Shown: positions 10,027-21,156, numbered from the stretch's first letter. The stretch is 35,415 bases of DNA from Utricularia gibba (GCA_002189035.1 NEEC01000173.1:1-35415), one strand, 5' to 3'. Notes: generated by a model from the sequence alone, not told the origin. Program-made: numbers and translations.

Positions 10027-11817
10027 TCATTGGATCTTGGATCGGTACCACGTCTCGTCGTACGGCCTCCGGTGGAACTTCAGGTAGGGACGGAACAGTT
10101 CTCGGTTTCCTTCGCCACGGCGGAGCAGCGTCGCCGCCGGCGACTGTAGGAATCCCGGCAGCGGTGTCCACGCCTTGGGGGTCGCCTTTCCAGCGGCCGC
10201 GTGGGGACTCCGGGTCCTGATGACGTCCCTGCCACCTCCGGGAGATGCGAAAGAAAGCGACCTGGGGTTGAGATTCGGACCCGCGGATTTCGCGTCGGTG
10301 AAAGACAAGCACCACGGCTTCAAGGTGTCCAAATGAGGGGACACGGTGACCGAAAACCTTGACGATTTGGACACCGTCGCCGCCCTGAAAGAGGATCCCA
10401 GTCCCGGATCCTCCTCCTCCTCCTGGTAGTCCTCCGGCCACACCAAATGGGTGTCCCTGGAAAGCTCTAGAAACGGCCTCATTCCCTAAGAACATTCGAA
10501 GAAGATTAGAATTCGTTCTGAATCACCAGATTCACCTCAACTCATCATCACCTCACTACCTTCCAAAGGAAAGGAAACAAGGAGGGAGGGTCGATGACAA
10601 AGGCTTTGTGAAGCCGACAAGGGTAGTAATCGGCAACCATTTTTAGTGTCGGTACCAACACCACATTCATGAAAGCTGATCCTGATCTGAAAAAGCCTGC
10701 AAATACTTCATCATCCACTTCAAATTCCTTCTGGTAAATCATCATAATCTTATGCGGTTTCTGCGCATGCTTCACACATATGTTGAAAGAAAGGTTGCTG
10801 TGCAGCCTTACTTTGAGAACTGTCCATCCTACTTTTCTATGCTTACACATTCAAAATGTCCGTCAGACACACACTGACTGGACTAAAAACACCTATGGAT
10901 GAAGAATACAAGAGTAACTAAAGAGTGTGATCTTACTGGCGTCGAATAGGAGGACGAATTGATCGACGTTTTTGGGCATTGTTCGAACCGCCGCTTCAAG
11001 AGTAAACACCACTAGTCTGGTCACCCTGAGACATGATTGTTTTTCCATGATGAATATGTAAGGATTTGAAGTGTATAGCATAATGTTTTGTACTTACTTT
11101 GATTTGGGGTAGTCTTGTTTGATTTTCAATATCTAGCAGGAGAGGTAGCAAAACACAGTTTGAAAATCAACAAAGATAAAGAAAGACAGGGAGGGTAGTG
11201 ACATTACATGAGTTAGTTTACTTACAACTACAGGTCTGGAGTCAGCGTCATGCCCAGCAACATAAGCAACTCCATCAACGACCTCTCCCAAGAATTGATT
11301 CACCATCAAACTGTCTACGAAATTGCACAACACCCCACATTGAAAGTCAACATCTTTAGTTACTTTTAAGACGAAAGCTCCATCTTTCTGTTGAAAGCTT
11401 ATTGAAAAAAAAATAAGATTCCAGAACGCGATGATGATGCAGAAAGTGACAAGGAAAGGGAAATGAGAAGTCTTCCAAAAAGCCCCGAAAGGAGGAGGAA
11501 AAAGAGGTAGCACTTTGAGAGAAAAAAAACAAAGGAACAATGTTTTACCAGCTGAAATGGAGTCTCTCCATTGAAGACAGTTTCTGAGTTGCTTGGCTGC
11601 TTTTTTGACGTTGTATCCTTTCAGCGTGAGAAACCTCTGGATGCAAGCATTGTTGCAAAACTTCTCCTGGTGCAGAGGAATTCAAAGAGTGAGCTCTTAC
11701 AGTGAAAGTGGAAGCAGTAGGAAAACAAACTTGTTTGAGGGTGAGGGGAAATTGGCTCTTGAGAAGGCGGAGAACAGAGAAAACTTTGCTTTCGTCCTGT
11801 GCTTTATCATTTCCCAT
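10027..11817 (-). CDS. SEC14-like CRAL-TRIO domain protein, 7 exons
   Basis: This is a putative phosphatidylinositol/lipid transfer protein of the SEC14 superfamily. I read seven exons on the minus strand: 11817-11731, 11666-11549, 11314-11226, 11132-11098, 11025-10937, 10696-10560 and 10485-10027. They sum to 1014 nt, or 337 residues, with every join in phase. The N-terminus carries [19 protein letters not shown] and [18 protein letters not shown], the CRAL-TRIO N helices. The lipid-binding domain follows with [42 protein letters not shown] and [20 protein letters not shown]. The Ser/Pro-rich tail ends [20 protein letters not shown], a tail I recognise from Arabidopsis members of this subgroup. 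Exon 4 is only 35 nt and intron 1 is 64 bp, so an automatic gene finder may miss both. No break is seen. Confidence 0.9.
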
Positions 11818-12131
11818 CGGATGAAAATGAAGTGGCTCTTGAGAAGGAATCTAGAGACAGACAGAGAGAGCAGTTTCCCTCGAGAAAACAGAGCGTGCCC
11901 GCCTCTCTTCTTCAAGCCATTTCAACTGTCTCTGATACCCTGTTTATACACGTCGGCAGTAGCACTTATTTCATTCGTTTTAAACCTTCTGGCGGGCACC
12001 CCAAGTGGACCTAGAGTTGGACCTGGTTGGCCGAGGATTCCAGTTTTAAATAGGCCCAAAAAAAGGCTCAACGTCAAGATTGACACACTGTGCTCTATTC
12101 TCATAAGTTGGGAGATTCAAGGTGTTGAAAT
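11818..12131. other. Upstream region of the SEC14-like gene
   Basis: Likely promoter and leader of the minus-strand gene. No coding sequence is recognised. Confidence 0.4.
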
Positions 12132-12421
12132 TAAGAATATATGATAAATTGTACAGGCATACGTGAATTCAAATTATATAAGAAATATAGATGATATCAA
12201 AAAAGATTAAGTTCAATTAATTTCTAATGATATACAATATTATACTTAATATACATCAATCACAAATAATCCATAACTCTCATTATATAATCTCTTGTAC
12301 CAAACATGCCCTAAGAATATGATAAATCGTACGAGTACATGTGAAGTCTAGTTATATAAAAAATGCAGATCATATCAGAAAAGATTAGTTTTAATCAATT
12401 TCTAATGATATACAATTTTTT
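12132..12421. repeat. Degenerate ~110-bp direct repeat pair
   Basis: A unit at about 12132-12240 recurs at about 12311-12421. Shared blocks include GATAAAT-GTAC, a TTATATAA(G/A)AAAT block and the exact AATTTCTAATGATATACAAT. The stretch before copy 2 contains TACCAAACATGCCCTA, a sequence often seen at the edges of plant MITEs. This looks like the remains of a duplicated small transposon, but I did not find convincing inverted ends. Confidence 0.65.
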
Positions 12422-12949
12422 TATATATTTAATTATTTTATTTTTAAATTTTAATGTATTATTGTTTATTTTAATATCTATTCTCAAGTAGAATTGATCT
12501 TAATACTTTTTTTGTGATTTTAAACAATACTTAAATCATAATTTAATCTAATTTTTATTACTTAACCTTACTGCAATTTCTTGTTTTTTTAATTCAAACT
12601 CATAAAAATATTAAACTTATCTTGACCATGCAAATTGTATCATATTGAAACTAAAAGTGAATTTCAAGTACATAATAAATGTAAATCACATAAAAAAATA
12701 TAATATTTTATGATCTGTAATTTATTTTCACTTTTAAATATCCATCTAAGATTATTTATTCTAATACAAGGTGCACTTTTATGAAGTTGATAATGGTACA
12801 ATGAGTAAATGTATCCATGGGATTAAGTTGCAGAAACGACTACTTGGGAATTATTCGTTACAAGGCCCATTTGAATGAATACAATGCAGATCCAAATGCA
12901 AATACAAGAAGAGCAGCTACGCGTAGCAGCAGTGTTGTTCCTGGGCAGG
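12422..12949. other. AT-rich intergenic DNA
   Basis: No gene is recognised. A block near 12658-12705 (ATTTCAAGTA-ATAATAAATGT) has a related copy near 13826-13875 on the other side of the DUF3339 gene. Confidence 0.5.
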
Positions 12950-13159
12950 CTAACCGAAGTAGATCCGGACACGGAGAGCCATTATCAAAATGGTGTAGGT
13001 CGCAAAATAGAGCAGAGTGTGGAGGATGACAGCCTTCCCGTTCGTCGTGAAAGTCCCGAGCTCCACCCGCTTGGAGTTCCCCGGAAGCAGAAACACCACT
13101 CCCGGCGACATCAGGACGAAGAGAACCAAACCCATCAGGATCGGCGCCCAGTCCAGCAT
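12950..13159 (-). CDS. DUF3339 family small membrane protein
   Basis: This is a complete 69-residue frame, MLDWAPILMGLVLFVLMSPG onward, with the family features FLLPGNS(K), VELGTFTTNGKAVILHT and a C-terminal hydrophobic helix ending RVRIYFG. DUF3339 proteins are plant-specific, about 65-75 residues, with two predicted membrane segments and no settled biochemical role. Length and motif spacing are normal. There is no intron. Larger frames on the opposite strand over this interval are shadows. Confidence 0.9.
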   Translation of the reverse strand: MLDWAPILMGLVLFVLMSPGVVFLLPGNSKRVELGTFTTNGKAVILHTLLYFATYTILIMALRVRIYFG

Positions 13160-14589
13160 CTTCTCCTCTCAGATATGCTACTTCTTCGCTTCTTCCTTTT
13201 GGTTTCATACTTCCCGATGCTGCTTCTTTCATTACCAGGGAGGGTTTCGAATATTCATTCCTTCAGGACGCAAATGCAAGTTTTGTACCATTCCTTTCTT
13301 CAGGAAATGGAATCGTCCTTTTTATTTTTTTTCTCAGTAATTGAATATATTGAAAACAAAAAATAAATAAGTTTTAAAATGATGGTAGATTTCAAAAATT
13401 TTGTATCGTTAAATATTTTTTTATTTAAATAATAACTAAATCATAACATATTTTTTTATTATATTATGTTAAAATTATAGTTATAAAATTTAGAATAATA
13501 TATTTATGTTATACAATTTTATAAAATATGAAACGAATGAATTATTTATTCATATCAATTTAATACTGCATAGATATTGATTCCTCGTAATCATATATTT
13601 TTTTTTAATATTTTTATTGATGGAGCATCCAGTTTGTAGAAAGCATTTGTTATTACTTCGATTTCAAATATCACAGAGTGCTACGTACAAGATGACTTGT
13701 ATTGATATCTCATAAATTATAAATTATATTTTCTTTAATAATTTCAAAAAATCAAATATATAAGTTTACATAGATGTTTTGTTTGCCCCTGATAAACTAT
13801 AATTGAAATTAGACAACGTACTATATGTAAATTTCAAGTATATAATAAATGTGAATAATTATATTAAAAAAAATTAGATTCAACATATTATTATTAATCT
13901 ATAATTTCTTATATATGTGATTATTTCAATTTCAAATTTTGTTGTAGTATCTTTTTTATTGTAATAGCATGCATATTGGAACATGCAATGTCAAGAATTC
14001 CAAACTGTTGACGTTTTGCATCTGAACCAAGATTCCGTCTAGGGGGGAATGACGATCCGGTAGTGGAGGAGCCGAGGCTGCTGGAATATTCACTTAGGTA
14101 GGTGCCCATGCTACTGCTGCATCCCACAAATCATTTTGCTGCATAATTCCAGTAATAACCGCACCGCGCACGCCGATTTGTTTGGTTCTCAGGACATGGA
14201 CCCGATCCCCGATCCAGGTCGATGATCCGCAGAGCAGCCCTGGGGGCAGGTTAACATGGACTCGGAGTCGGAGGGGCGGACAGATAGGCGTTGCCCGACA
14301 CTAGCAGCAGTGGGATTAATGGGACAGCTTGCTGCTATGGCTGCTGTCCGTCCGGCTGTCTGTCTGGCTTTACACCGCTCTCCTCGTGCTTCATTCATCT
14401 CCCTTCACCTGAAAGCGCCAACCTTTTCATCAACTTGCCTCCGCTCCTCCTCCTCCTCCTCCGCAATTCCGAATCGGAGCAGAGGAGTCAGCAACAATGA
14501 AGGACGAGAAACACTCAAGTGTTTGTTTAATGAAATAGTGAAAAGGAAGGTGCACAGCACACCATAATTCACGTGGTGAAAATTGATTG

Positions 14590-14606
14590 CCCCCCCCCCC
14601 CCCCCC
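14590..14606. repeat. Poly(C) run of 17
   Basis: A mononucleotide tract followed by TCCC. Its real length is uncertain. Confidence 0.9.
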
Positions 14607-14972
14607 TCCCTACGCCTTTTTTATTATTTCATGGAGATGCACTGTCCTGCAGCAGTGAGTAGTCAGGTTGGCAGTCCCACAGCGACGAGGACCCCCCCGT
14701 CTGCAATCCACTTTGCCCACCCACATGGACTGGACTCCTCGGAGTTTTTTTCCCCGACTGTACGAACTGATGACCGGAGGAGTTAAAATGGAGCAGCTGC
14801 AGGAAGGGGGTTGACTTCTGTGAGGAGTTATTTACACAAGTGTAGTTCAAATTAGGGAATAAGACTGGGAATCAAACCCTAATTTAACATGCATCATTCA
14901 GTGCTTGTGTACTGCTGGCTTCATAACTCCAAAGTAATAACTGGGTGCATCTCAAACAAGTATAATGTGTAA

Positions 14973-15001
14973 GGGGGCGGGGGCGGGGGCGGGGGCCCCC
15001 C
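14973..15001 (+). other. G-quadruplex motif followed by a C6 tract
   Basis: Four runs of five G are separated by single C residues (14973-14995), followed directly by six C (14996-15001). Four G-runs with one-base loops are the strongest class of intramolecular quadruplex motif. The adjacent C-run could instead fold back as a hairpin. Confidence 0.8.
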
Positions 15002-15504
15002 TGAATTATGTATGAGAAATAACTTAGACTTTTCTTTTTTGATGTAAAAATGAAAAAAGTGGATTTTAAACTCTGGAATTAATAATTCATCCAATCATGT
15101 TGTGGCGTGGAGTAGGCGCATTAATGGGAGGCATGAGGCAATGGCATCACCCCCTTCCATCCAACCACAACTTTACTCTCTCTTGGACATGGAATGATGA
15201 TTCCCAGAAACGCAAGATAACTGCTAATGATCTCTTGATTCTTGAAATTGATTGTTTCAAGAAGATGACTCAGTTCTTAAACTCTGGTGTGTTAGAAGAA
15301 AAGGATGTGAAATGGGGTTGCGGGGTTGTGTCTAAATGAGGAAACTCAGAGCTGGACTTATGTTGCATTGTGGATGGAGGTGATTTTGGGTGGGTGAGAT
15401 GAAGTAAATGCACTCATTCTTGATAGGCGGAGACAGTTGAAGTGTGGGGGACTACCATGTGATCTGATCGCTGCCCGAGTTACTTCTTCTTCTTCATCTT
15501 CTTT

Positions 15505-15512
15505 TATAAATA
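15505..15512 (+). promoter_or_regulatory. TATA box of the Lys-Pro/Gly-rich protein gene
   Basis: TATAAATA lies about 40 bp upstream of the start codon at 15549. Confidence 0.7.
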
Positions 15513-15548
15513 GCATTTGAATGAAGTTGGCGTTCTAAGTGAGGCAAC

Positions 15549-16199
15549 ATGGGGTGTGTTTCTAGGCTTCTTCTGGTCTTCATTTTACTGCTCTCGCTGG
15601 TTGCCGTTTTGGGGGAGAAGAATGGGGTGGAGATCAAGTGTCTGATGAGAAATTCTTGCCACCAAAACCACTTCTGTTTCCTAAGCCCTTTCTTAAGCCT
15701 TTTCCTAAGCCCCTTCCTAAGCCGTTTCTTAAGCCCCTTCCTAAGCCCTTGATCGGGGCGGGCGGTGGCCTCGGTGGTGGCTACGGAGGCGGTGGTGGTC
15801 TGGGTGGCGGCTACGGAGGCGGCGGCGTTCCAGGGGTGGCTATGGAGGCAGTGGGGGTCTGGGCGGTGGCTACGGAGGCGGCGGCGGTATTGGGGTGGTT
15901 TTCAGAAGCCATTTCCGAAGCCGTTTGTCAAGCCGATTCCTAAGCCGTTTGTAAAGCCATTTCCCAAACCGGTACCAAAGCCTTTTCTCGGCGGCGGCGG
16001 TGGCTTTGGCGGAGGCGGTGGGTTAGGTGGTGGAGTTGGTTACGGTAAACCGTTTCCGAAGCCCTTCCCGAAGCCGTTTATCAAGCCAATCCCTAAGCCC
16101 TTCCCGAAGCCAGGCATTGGTGGAGGGATTGGCGGCGGCGTCGGCGTAGGCGGAGGCATTGGAGGTTTCGGTGGGAGTGGTGGATTGGGCGGTGAAGGT
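15549..16199 (+). pseudogene. Secreted Lys-Pro/Gly-rich repeat protein, 5' part, split by a retrotransposon
   Basis: The start encodes MGCVSRLLLVFILLLSLVAV, a clear signal peptide. It is followed by tandem KPF/PKP repeats (PKPFLKPFPKPLPKPF type), a Gly-rich block (GGLGGGYGGGG type), a second PKPFVKPIPKPF block, a second Gly block, a third KPFPKPF block and a long Gly tract. The pattern suggests a structural cell-wall protein related to glycine-rich proteins. I do not recognise a named family. The frame slips by one base at about 15638, in the G-run 15833-15836 and in the G-run 15892-15895. The three slips add up to a full codon, so the last frame equals the first. At 16199 the copia element begins, and its first bases give an immediate TGA stop. 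The 3' part of the gene resumes at 21554. Confidence 0.85.
16195..16199. repeat. Target-site duplication of the copia element, left copy
   Basis: AAGGT precedes the LTR at 16200 and is repeated at 21549-21553 after the other LTR. Confidence 0.9.
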
Positions 16200-16591
16200 T
16201 GATAGCAGTTTATATCGATGTGTGAGGGTTGTAGAACAGATATTTTTTGTAATGTTATGCAAGAGTACACATATTTATAGTTCTTTAGCAACGGTCGCCT
16301 ACTTCTAGGGATTAGCCGTTGCTCACTACGACTTCCAACAATATTGACTTCAGCACGTTGGGCCATATCATCATGTTGGGCCATTTTCTTGAAGTGGATG
16401 AGTAGCAAGATCTTTGTTGGTGGCCCATCTTCTGATCTTGCTGTCCAGTATAATCAGTCCGAGTTGCTGACAGACCTTCTTCTTCTTCCTCCCGTTATCT
16501 CTCAACACATTCGTATTTTCCTGTTCTGGGTCCTCCACATTTCTCACAGTTTGCTGCTGGTTTATCTCATATTCGTCCTCACTCGACATCA
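16200..16591 (-). repeat. 3' LTR of the copia element
   Basis: 392 bp, matching 21157-21548 base for base by eye. A minus-strand TATA box (TATAAATA) lies at 16279-16272. The end of the polyprotein frame runs about 220 bp into this LTR. Confidence 0.95.
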
Positions 16592-19500
16592 TTCCTCCTT
16601 GAGGAAGAACATGAGATGAGGCAGCAGTAATCAAGGGATTTCTGCGCAGCCCTAATAGCTCACGGATTTGAGAGAAATGACTTGGAAAGAGGGCTTTGGT
16701 GAGAATGTCTGCGGCTTGTCTTTCTGATGGTAAATACTCCAATTTTATGCTTCCTTCTTTGATGTATTCCCTAAGAACATGGTATTTGATTTTGATATGC
16801 TTCGTCTTCCCAAACATGACCGGATTTTGAGCTATACTTATGGCTGATTTGCTGTCAATTTTCAGAATGAGTGGCTTGTTAATCTTGATCTGTAAATCTT
16901 CACATAATTTCAGGAGCCATTGAGCGTGATTTGCAGCACAAGCTCCAGCCATGTATTCTGCTTCGGCTGAGGATTGAGCTACTAAGGTCTGTTTTCTGCT
17001 GTTCCAAGCAAATGCAGCAGAGCCCAGAGTAAACAAATAACCAGTGGTGGATTTAAGATCAGATTCGTCACCTGCGAAATCAGAGTCTACGAACCCTTGA
17101 AGAGATAGGTCAGTATGCCTTTTGAAGTATAAACCCATAGTTTTTGTAGCATTCAGATATTTGAATATTTGTTTAGCTATTCTAAGGTGTAAAGCAAGAG
17201 GGTGATGCATAAACCTGGATAGAAACGTTACAGCGAATGTAATGTCCGGTCGAGTTGAGGTGAGGTATAGTAGGGCACCAACAGTCTTCTGATATTCTCG
17301 TATGTTCACTGAATTTTCTTGAGGATCTTGTGGCCCTGAATCGGCAGAATTTAATTCTTTCAGATAGTTGTTTGCCTTGTTCTTCAGGTATGGAGTGAAA
17401 GGCGTAGTTGCTTCTTTTGCATTGTCCATCCCAAATTTTTTTAGTAAGTCTTCAGTGTATTTTTGCTGGCTGAGAAATATAAAATTGGGATCTTGTATTA
17501 TCTCTAGTCCAAGAATATATCTTGCTGGCCCTAGATCAGTCAATTCGAACCGTTGTTTGAGCCTTGATTTTTGATCTGCTATCAATGTCTCGTTATTTCC
17601 TGTTAGTAAGATGTCATCAACGTATAAAGATATGATGACCTTTCCAGTTTGATTGTTGAGGGTGTATAGAGTAGGGTCGTTCTTGCTTCTGATATAACCC
17701 ATTTGACCAAAGTATGAATCTATGGTTGAATACCATTCCTTGGGCGCTTGTTTAAGCCCGTAGAGAGCCTTTTGGAGTTTTAACACCTTATTTGAGCCAT
17801 CCTTTAGTGTAAAACCGGGAGGATTTTCAACATATATGTCTTCTTTCAAGTCTCCATTCAGAAACGCATTCTTTATGTCTAAATGGTGCAGGATCCAACC
17901 TTGACTGGCGGCTAATGCGATAATCAATTTTATTGTATCCAGACGAGCTACCGGTGCGAAAGTCTCCCAGTAGTCTATACCTTCCTTTTGAAGATATCCT
18001 TTTGCAACCAGCCTAGACTTTAACTTATTTACTGAGCCGTCTGGATTTAGCTTTGTGCGATAAATCCATTTTAATCCCAACGGTTTAATATTGAGAGGTT
18101 TATCCACCGCTGTCCACACTTGATGCTCTGCTATGGCCTGTAACTCATTATCCATTGAGGTTTTCCATGCAGGATCATTGAGAGCTTCGAAGGAGAGGTA
18201 GGTTCACAAATCATAAGCGATCTGTCATAGACTTCAGTAAGAGGACAGTAACCTCTAGCAGGCTCTTCATCTATGAGATGATCGGCTGACTGCAGCATAA
18301 AGTGATGTGTATAGGAATTGTAGTTGTTTGCTGAATCTTCTGAGATATTTTCTGTGTTATCATGTCTTTCAGATATAATTTGCTCAGAGTTTTGGAAGTG
18401 AGATGTATTTTCCTCCTGTTCTTGTAATGAAGAGAATTGATATTCTGATTCTCTGCTTTCTCCATGTTGAGGCTGTTGCGACGAAGTAGGATATGGCATA
18501 TGATCATTACTTTGCATGTCTTGATTCCTTTCTGAGTGATGTCTGAAATAATTGTTGTCCTCTGTTTCTGCACCAACAAGATTGGAATTATTCGTAATAG
18601 TGGTATTAGTTTCAGGAAGTTCATTGACAAGATTCTCTTCGTGCATTTCAGTAAGATTTTCAGATGCATTGATAGGAAATAGGAGTTGCATGTCTCTGGA
18701 ATATTCAGCTTCGTTTTCAGGAGTAGAAGAGATATTATGCCAGTCATAGGTCAGACTTTCTTCAACCACAACATCAGCACATCTTTGAACTTCTATACAT
18801 TGTTTGGATGGAATAAATATTCTGTAAATTTGAGAGGAGTCCGAATATCCCATAAAGACCCCCATTTGAGCATGATTCTCTAACTTTCTGCGTTTTTCTT
18901 TAGATATATGGACATAGCAGAGGGATCCGAAGATTTTCAGATTCTGTAGATCTGGGACTTTTCCATACCACAGTTCATGTGGAGTTTTTCCTTCAGGTAT
19001 TCCTTTGGTGGGAAGTCGATTTAATAGGAATACCGCTGTGTTAACAGCTTCTCCCCAAAAGCGCAATGGTAAGTTGTGTTCCAATAACAAGCAACGAGCC
19101 ATATTCATAATCGTTTGATTTTTCCTTTCACAAACACCATTTTGTTGAGGGTATATGGAACGGTAAACCGATGAACTATACCACTTGCATTGCAGATGTC
19201 TCGGAGTTCGGATGATTTGTATTCCCCGCCATTGTCTGAATGCAAAGTAAGTATTCTACAATTGCTTTGTAATTCTGCCATCATCTTGAACTGCTTGAAG
19301 TATTTAGTCACTTCAGACTTTTGCTTAAGAAAATATACCCACATATGCTTGGTGTAGTCATCAATAAATAGGACATAGAATTTCTTTCCACCAGGTGTCT
19401 CAACATGCATAGGTCCGCATACGTCAGAGACTACTAGCTGTAGTTTAGAGTCGGATACTTCAGTACGATTCTTGAATGGCTTCTTGTGCATTTTCCCAAA

Positions 19501-21024
19501 TAGACAGGTGCTGCACGGGAAATTCCAGTCCTTTAATTGAGGTACGCCATGTATAACTCCTTGGGTTTGCGCTGTTCTGAGTTGGCTTGCATGATAGTGA
19601 CCTAATCTTTTGTGCCATAGGAAAGAGGTATTTACAGCTGCAAGACAGAAATTACTATTAGTTGTCATGCAGTTAACTGGAAAGAGGCGATTTACCATGG
19701 GCACTTTTAGTACAATATTGTGAGCATAATCCTTCAACAAGCACATATTGTTCTCTATATTCAACTCATATCCACATTCTGCTAGTTGTCCTGCACTCAG
19801 TAAGTTGTGAGAAGCCTTTGGTACATAGAATACATTAGTAATCTTGATGAGTTTTTGTTCAGTTTCCAGACAGATTGATCCAACACCTTCAACTGCAATG
19901 AGCGTTCCATCAGCAATGGTGAGAGTTTTTCCTGATATTGGGGTATATGTTGTGAATATAGACTTGTTGTTGGTCAAGTGATTACTGCAGGCGCAATCAA
20001 TGAACCAGATTGTGTTGTGTCGTAGATCAGTGAAATCAGAGAGAGTAGTCTTGCTGCACAAGATATAAACTGAAGACTTCACTTTCATATTTGAATCATC
20101 AGGAGATACATGAATTGATTTGTTTTTTGAATGTTCAGAAGATGCAGCAACAACATAAGTAGAGGCATATGATTTCTTGGTGGGACACACACGCTCCACA
20201 TGGCCTTTGGTTGAACAGATTGCGCAATGAGCCTCAGGATGCCAAAAACAGTTCGTTGGAATGTGGTTTTTCTGTGCGCAATATGGGCAAGGAGGATGTG
20301 GCCCCTTTTTCTCTTTCTTGACAGGTAGGAAACTTGGTGCAGAATATTGTTGTGTCCCATTTTCTCCTTTAGGACCTGCTATAGTAAGTGATGCTTTGAA
20401 GGCAGCTTCTAATAGATTTTCTTCATTGCGAGATTTACGTCTGCTGTCCACATTTTTGAAGTGTTGGAGCAGTTGCTGCAGACTCAGAGTTTCTAGAAAT
20501 CCGGTTGCTTCCAAGGATTCAACGACAGCATCATAATCTGCCGGAGCACTATGAATGATCCTGGCCTTAAGCTTGCGCTCTTCACGGGAGTCAACTTCTT
20601 CTCCAAGGCGCTTTAGTTTTTCCAGGTTTTTGAGAAGTTGTTCTGCATTGGTGGCTACCTCGCCATCTCTAATTTTGAAGTTGTAAACTTCATTCCATAG
20701 TTTCTGTATCTCCCTGTGCTTGTCTTCCTTTGTTTCTTCAAAGGTTTTCTCGAGCATAAGCCACGCCTCTCTTGGAGACCTTCGAGTTATACACCTGTAA
20801 GCATCTCCAACCACTGCTGTGGCTAGCACAGCTGCAGCCTGAATTTCTTTGTCTCTATAAGCTTTTTCAGCTGCAGTTTTTTCTTCAGGTGTTCCTTCAA
20901 AAACTGGATCAGTGGCTATTATTTTCCAGAGCCCATGAAGTTGGAGATATATCTCCATTTTTGGCGCCCAAATATCGTATTCCTTTCCGTCAAAAATGGG
21001 AGGTAATATGTTTGTTACAGTCAT
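16371..21024 (-). pseudogene. Copia gag-pol polyprotein, two frame breaks
   Basis: The likely start is Met at 21024 (MTVTNILPPIFDGKEYDIW), the usual copia gag opening. In order it shows: the UBN2-type gag domain; two CCHC zinc knuckles (CPYCAQKNHIPTNC and CAICSTKGHVERVC); protease WFIDCACSNHLT; the integrase HHCC region (LWHKRLGHYH, CSTCLFGK) and catalytic core (VSDVCGPM, DNGGEY); reverse transcriptase with YVDDILLTG; and RNase H with DSDFAGD and ADILTKAL. Two one-base contractions break the frame: a G-run at 19149-19151 within integrase and an A-run at 18190-18191 before reverse transcriptase. Allowing for them, the total is a multiple of three (about 1551 codons). The frame ends at 16371 inside the 3' LTR. 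As written the polyprotein is broken; the breaks may be assembly errors. The protease has Asp-Cys-Ala where Asp-Ser-Gly is usual. Confidence 0.92.
16592..16600 (-). other. Polypurine tract
   Basis: AAGGAGGAA on the minus strand, immediately upstream of the 3' LTR; primes plus-strand DNA synthesis in LTR elements. Confidence 0.8.
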
Positions 21025-21139
21025 GATGACACTCTTTTGAGAACCTGCGATAGAATATAGAGTAAGGTAAGAAGCCTTTAGATGTAGTGTTTGAGTGGCA
21101 AACCGTGTTTGGAAGGATAGCAATGTTGAGCTGCTTGTT

Positions 21140-21156
21140 TCACGTCGGGTTCACCA
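21140..21156 (-). other. Candidate primer binding site
   Basis: It begins TGG directly after the LTR end (TGGTGAACCCGACGTGA). It does not start TGGTATCAGAGC, the site complementary to initiator Met tRNA that many plant copia elements use. I could not name the matching tRNA. Confidence 0.55.

Larger units (their letters stand above)
13160..15548. other. 2.4 kb without a recognisable gene
   Basis: The stretch 13160-13330 is probably the leader and promoter of the DUF3339 gene. From 13380 to 13920 the DNA is strongly AT-rich. From 13990 to 14570 it is GC-richer with short frames on both strands (13921-14127 -, 14189-14398 -, 14256-14567 +), none of which shows a known domain. A frame at 15097-15339 (+, 80 codons) is also unrecognised. 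Notable features are a C17 run at 14590-14606 and the G-rich tract at 14973. The last ~150 bp is the promoter of the next gene. Confidence 0.45.

Noticed and set aside
9974-10495. 173-codon minus-strand Gly/Arg-rich frame
   Set aside because: It is an alternative frame of the last SEC14-like exon, which reads VRPFLELS... to [14 protein letters not shown] in the true frame.
11133-11540. 135-codon hydrophobic minus-strand frame
   Set aside because: It runs through an intron of the SEC14-like gene. Only the 11314-11226 part, ending [11 protein letters not shown], is exon.
13921-14567. Several short open frames (68-103 codons)
   Set aside because: Low-complexity Ser/Arg-rich translations with no recognisable domain and no consistent splice structure.
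15097-15339. 80-codon plus-strand frame
   Set aside because: It starts with ATG and looks protein-like in places, but I see no family resemblance or promoter. Not annotated as a gene.
18131-19108. Copia pol segment considered as a separate gene
   Set aside because: It is the integrase to reverse transcriptase part of the same polyprotein, separated only by the two one-base frame breaks.
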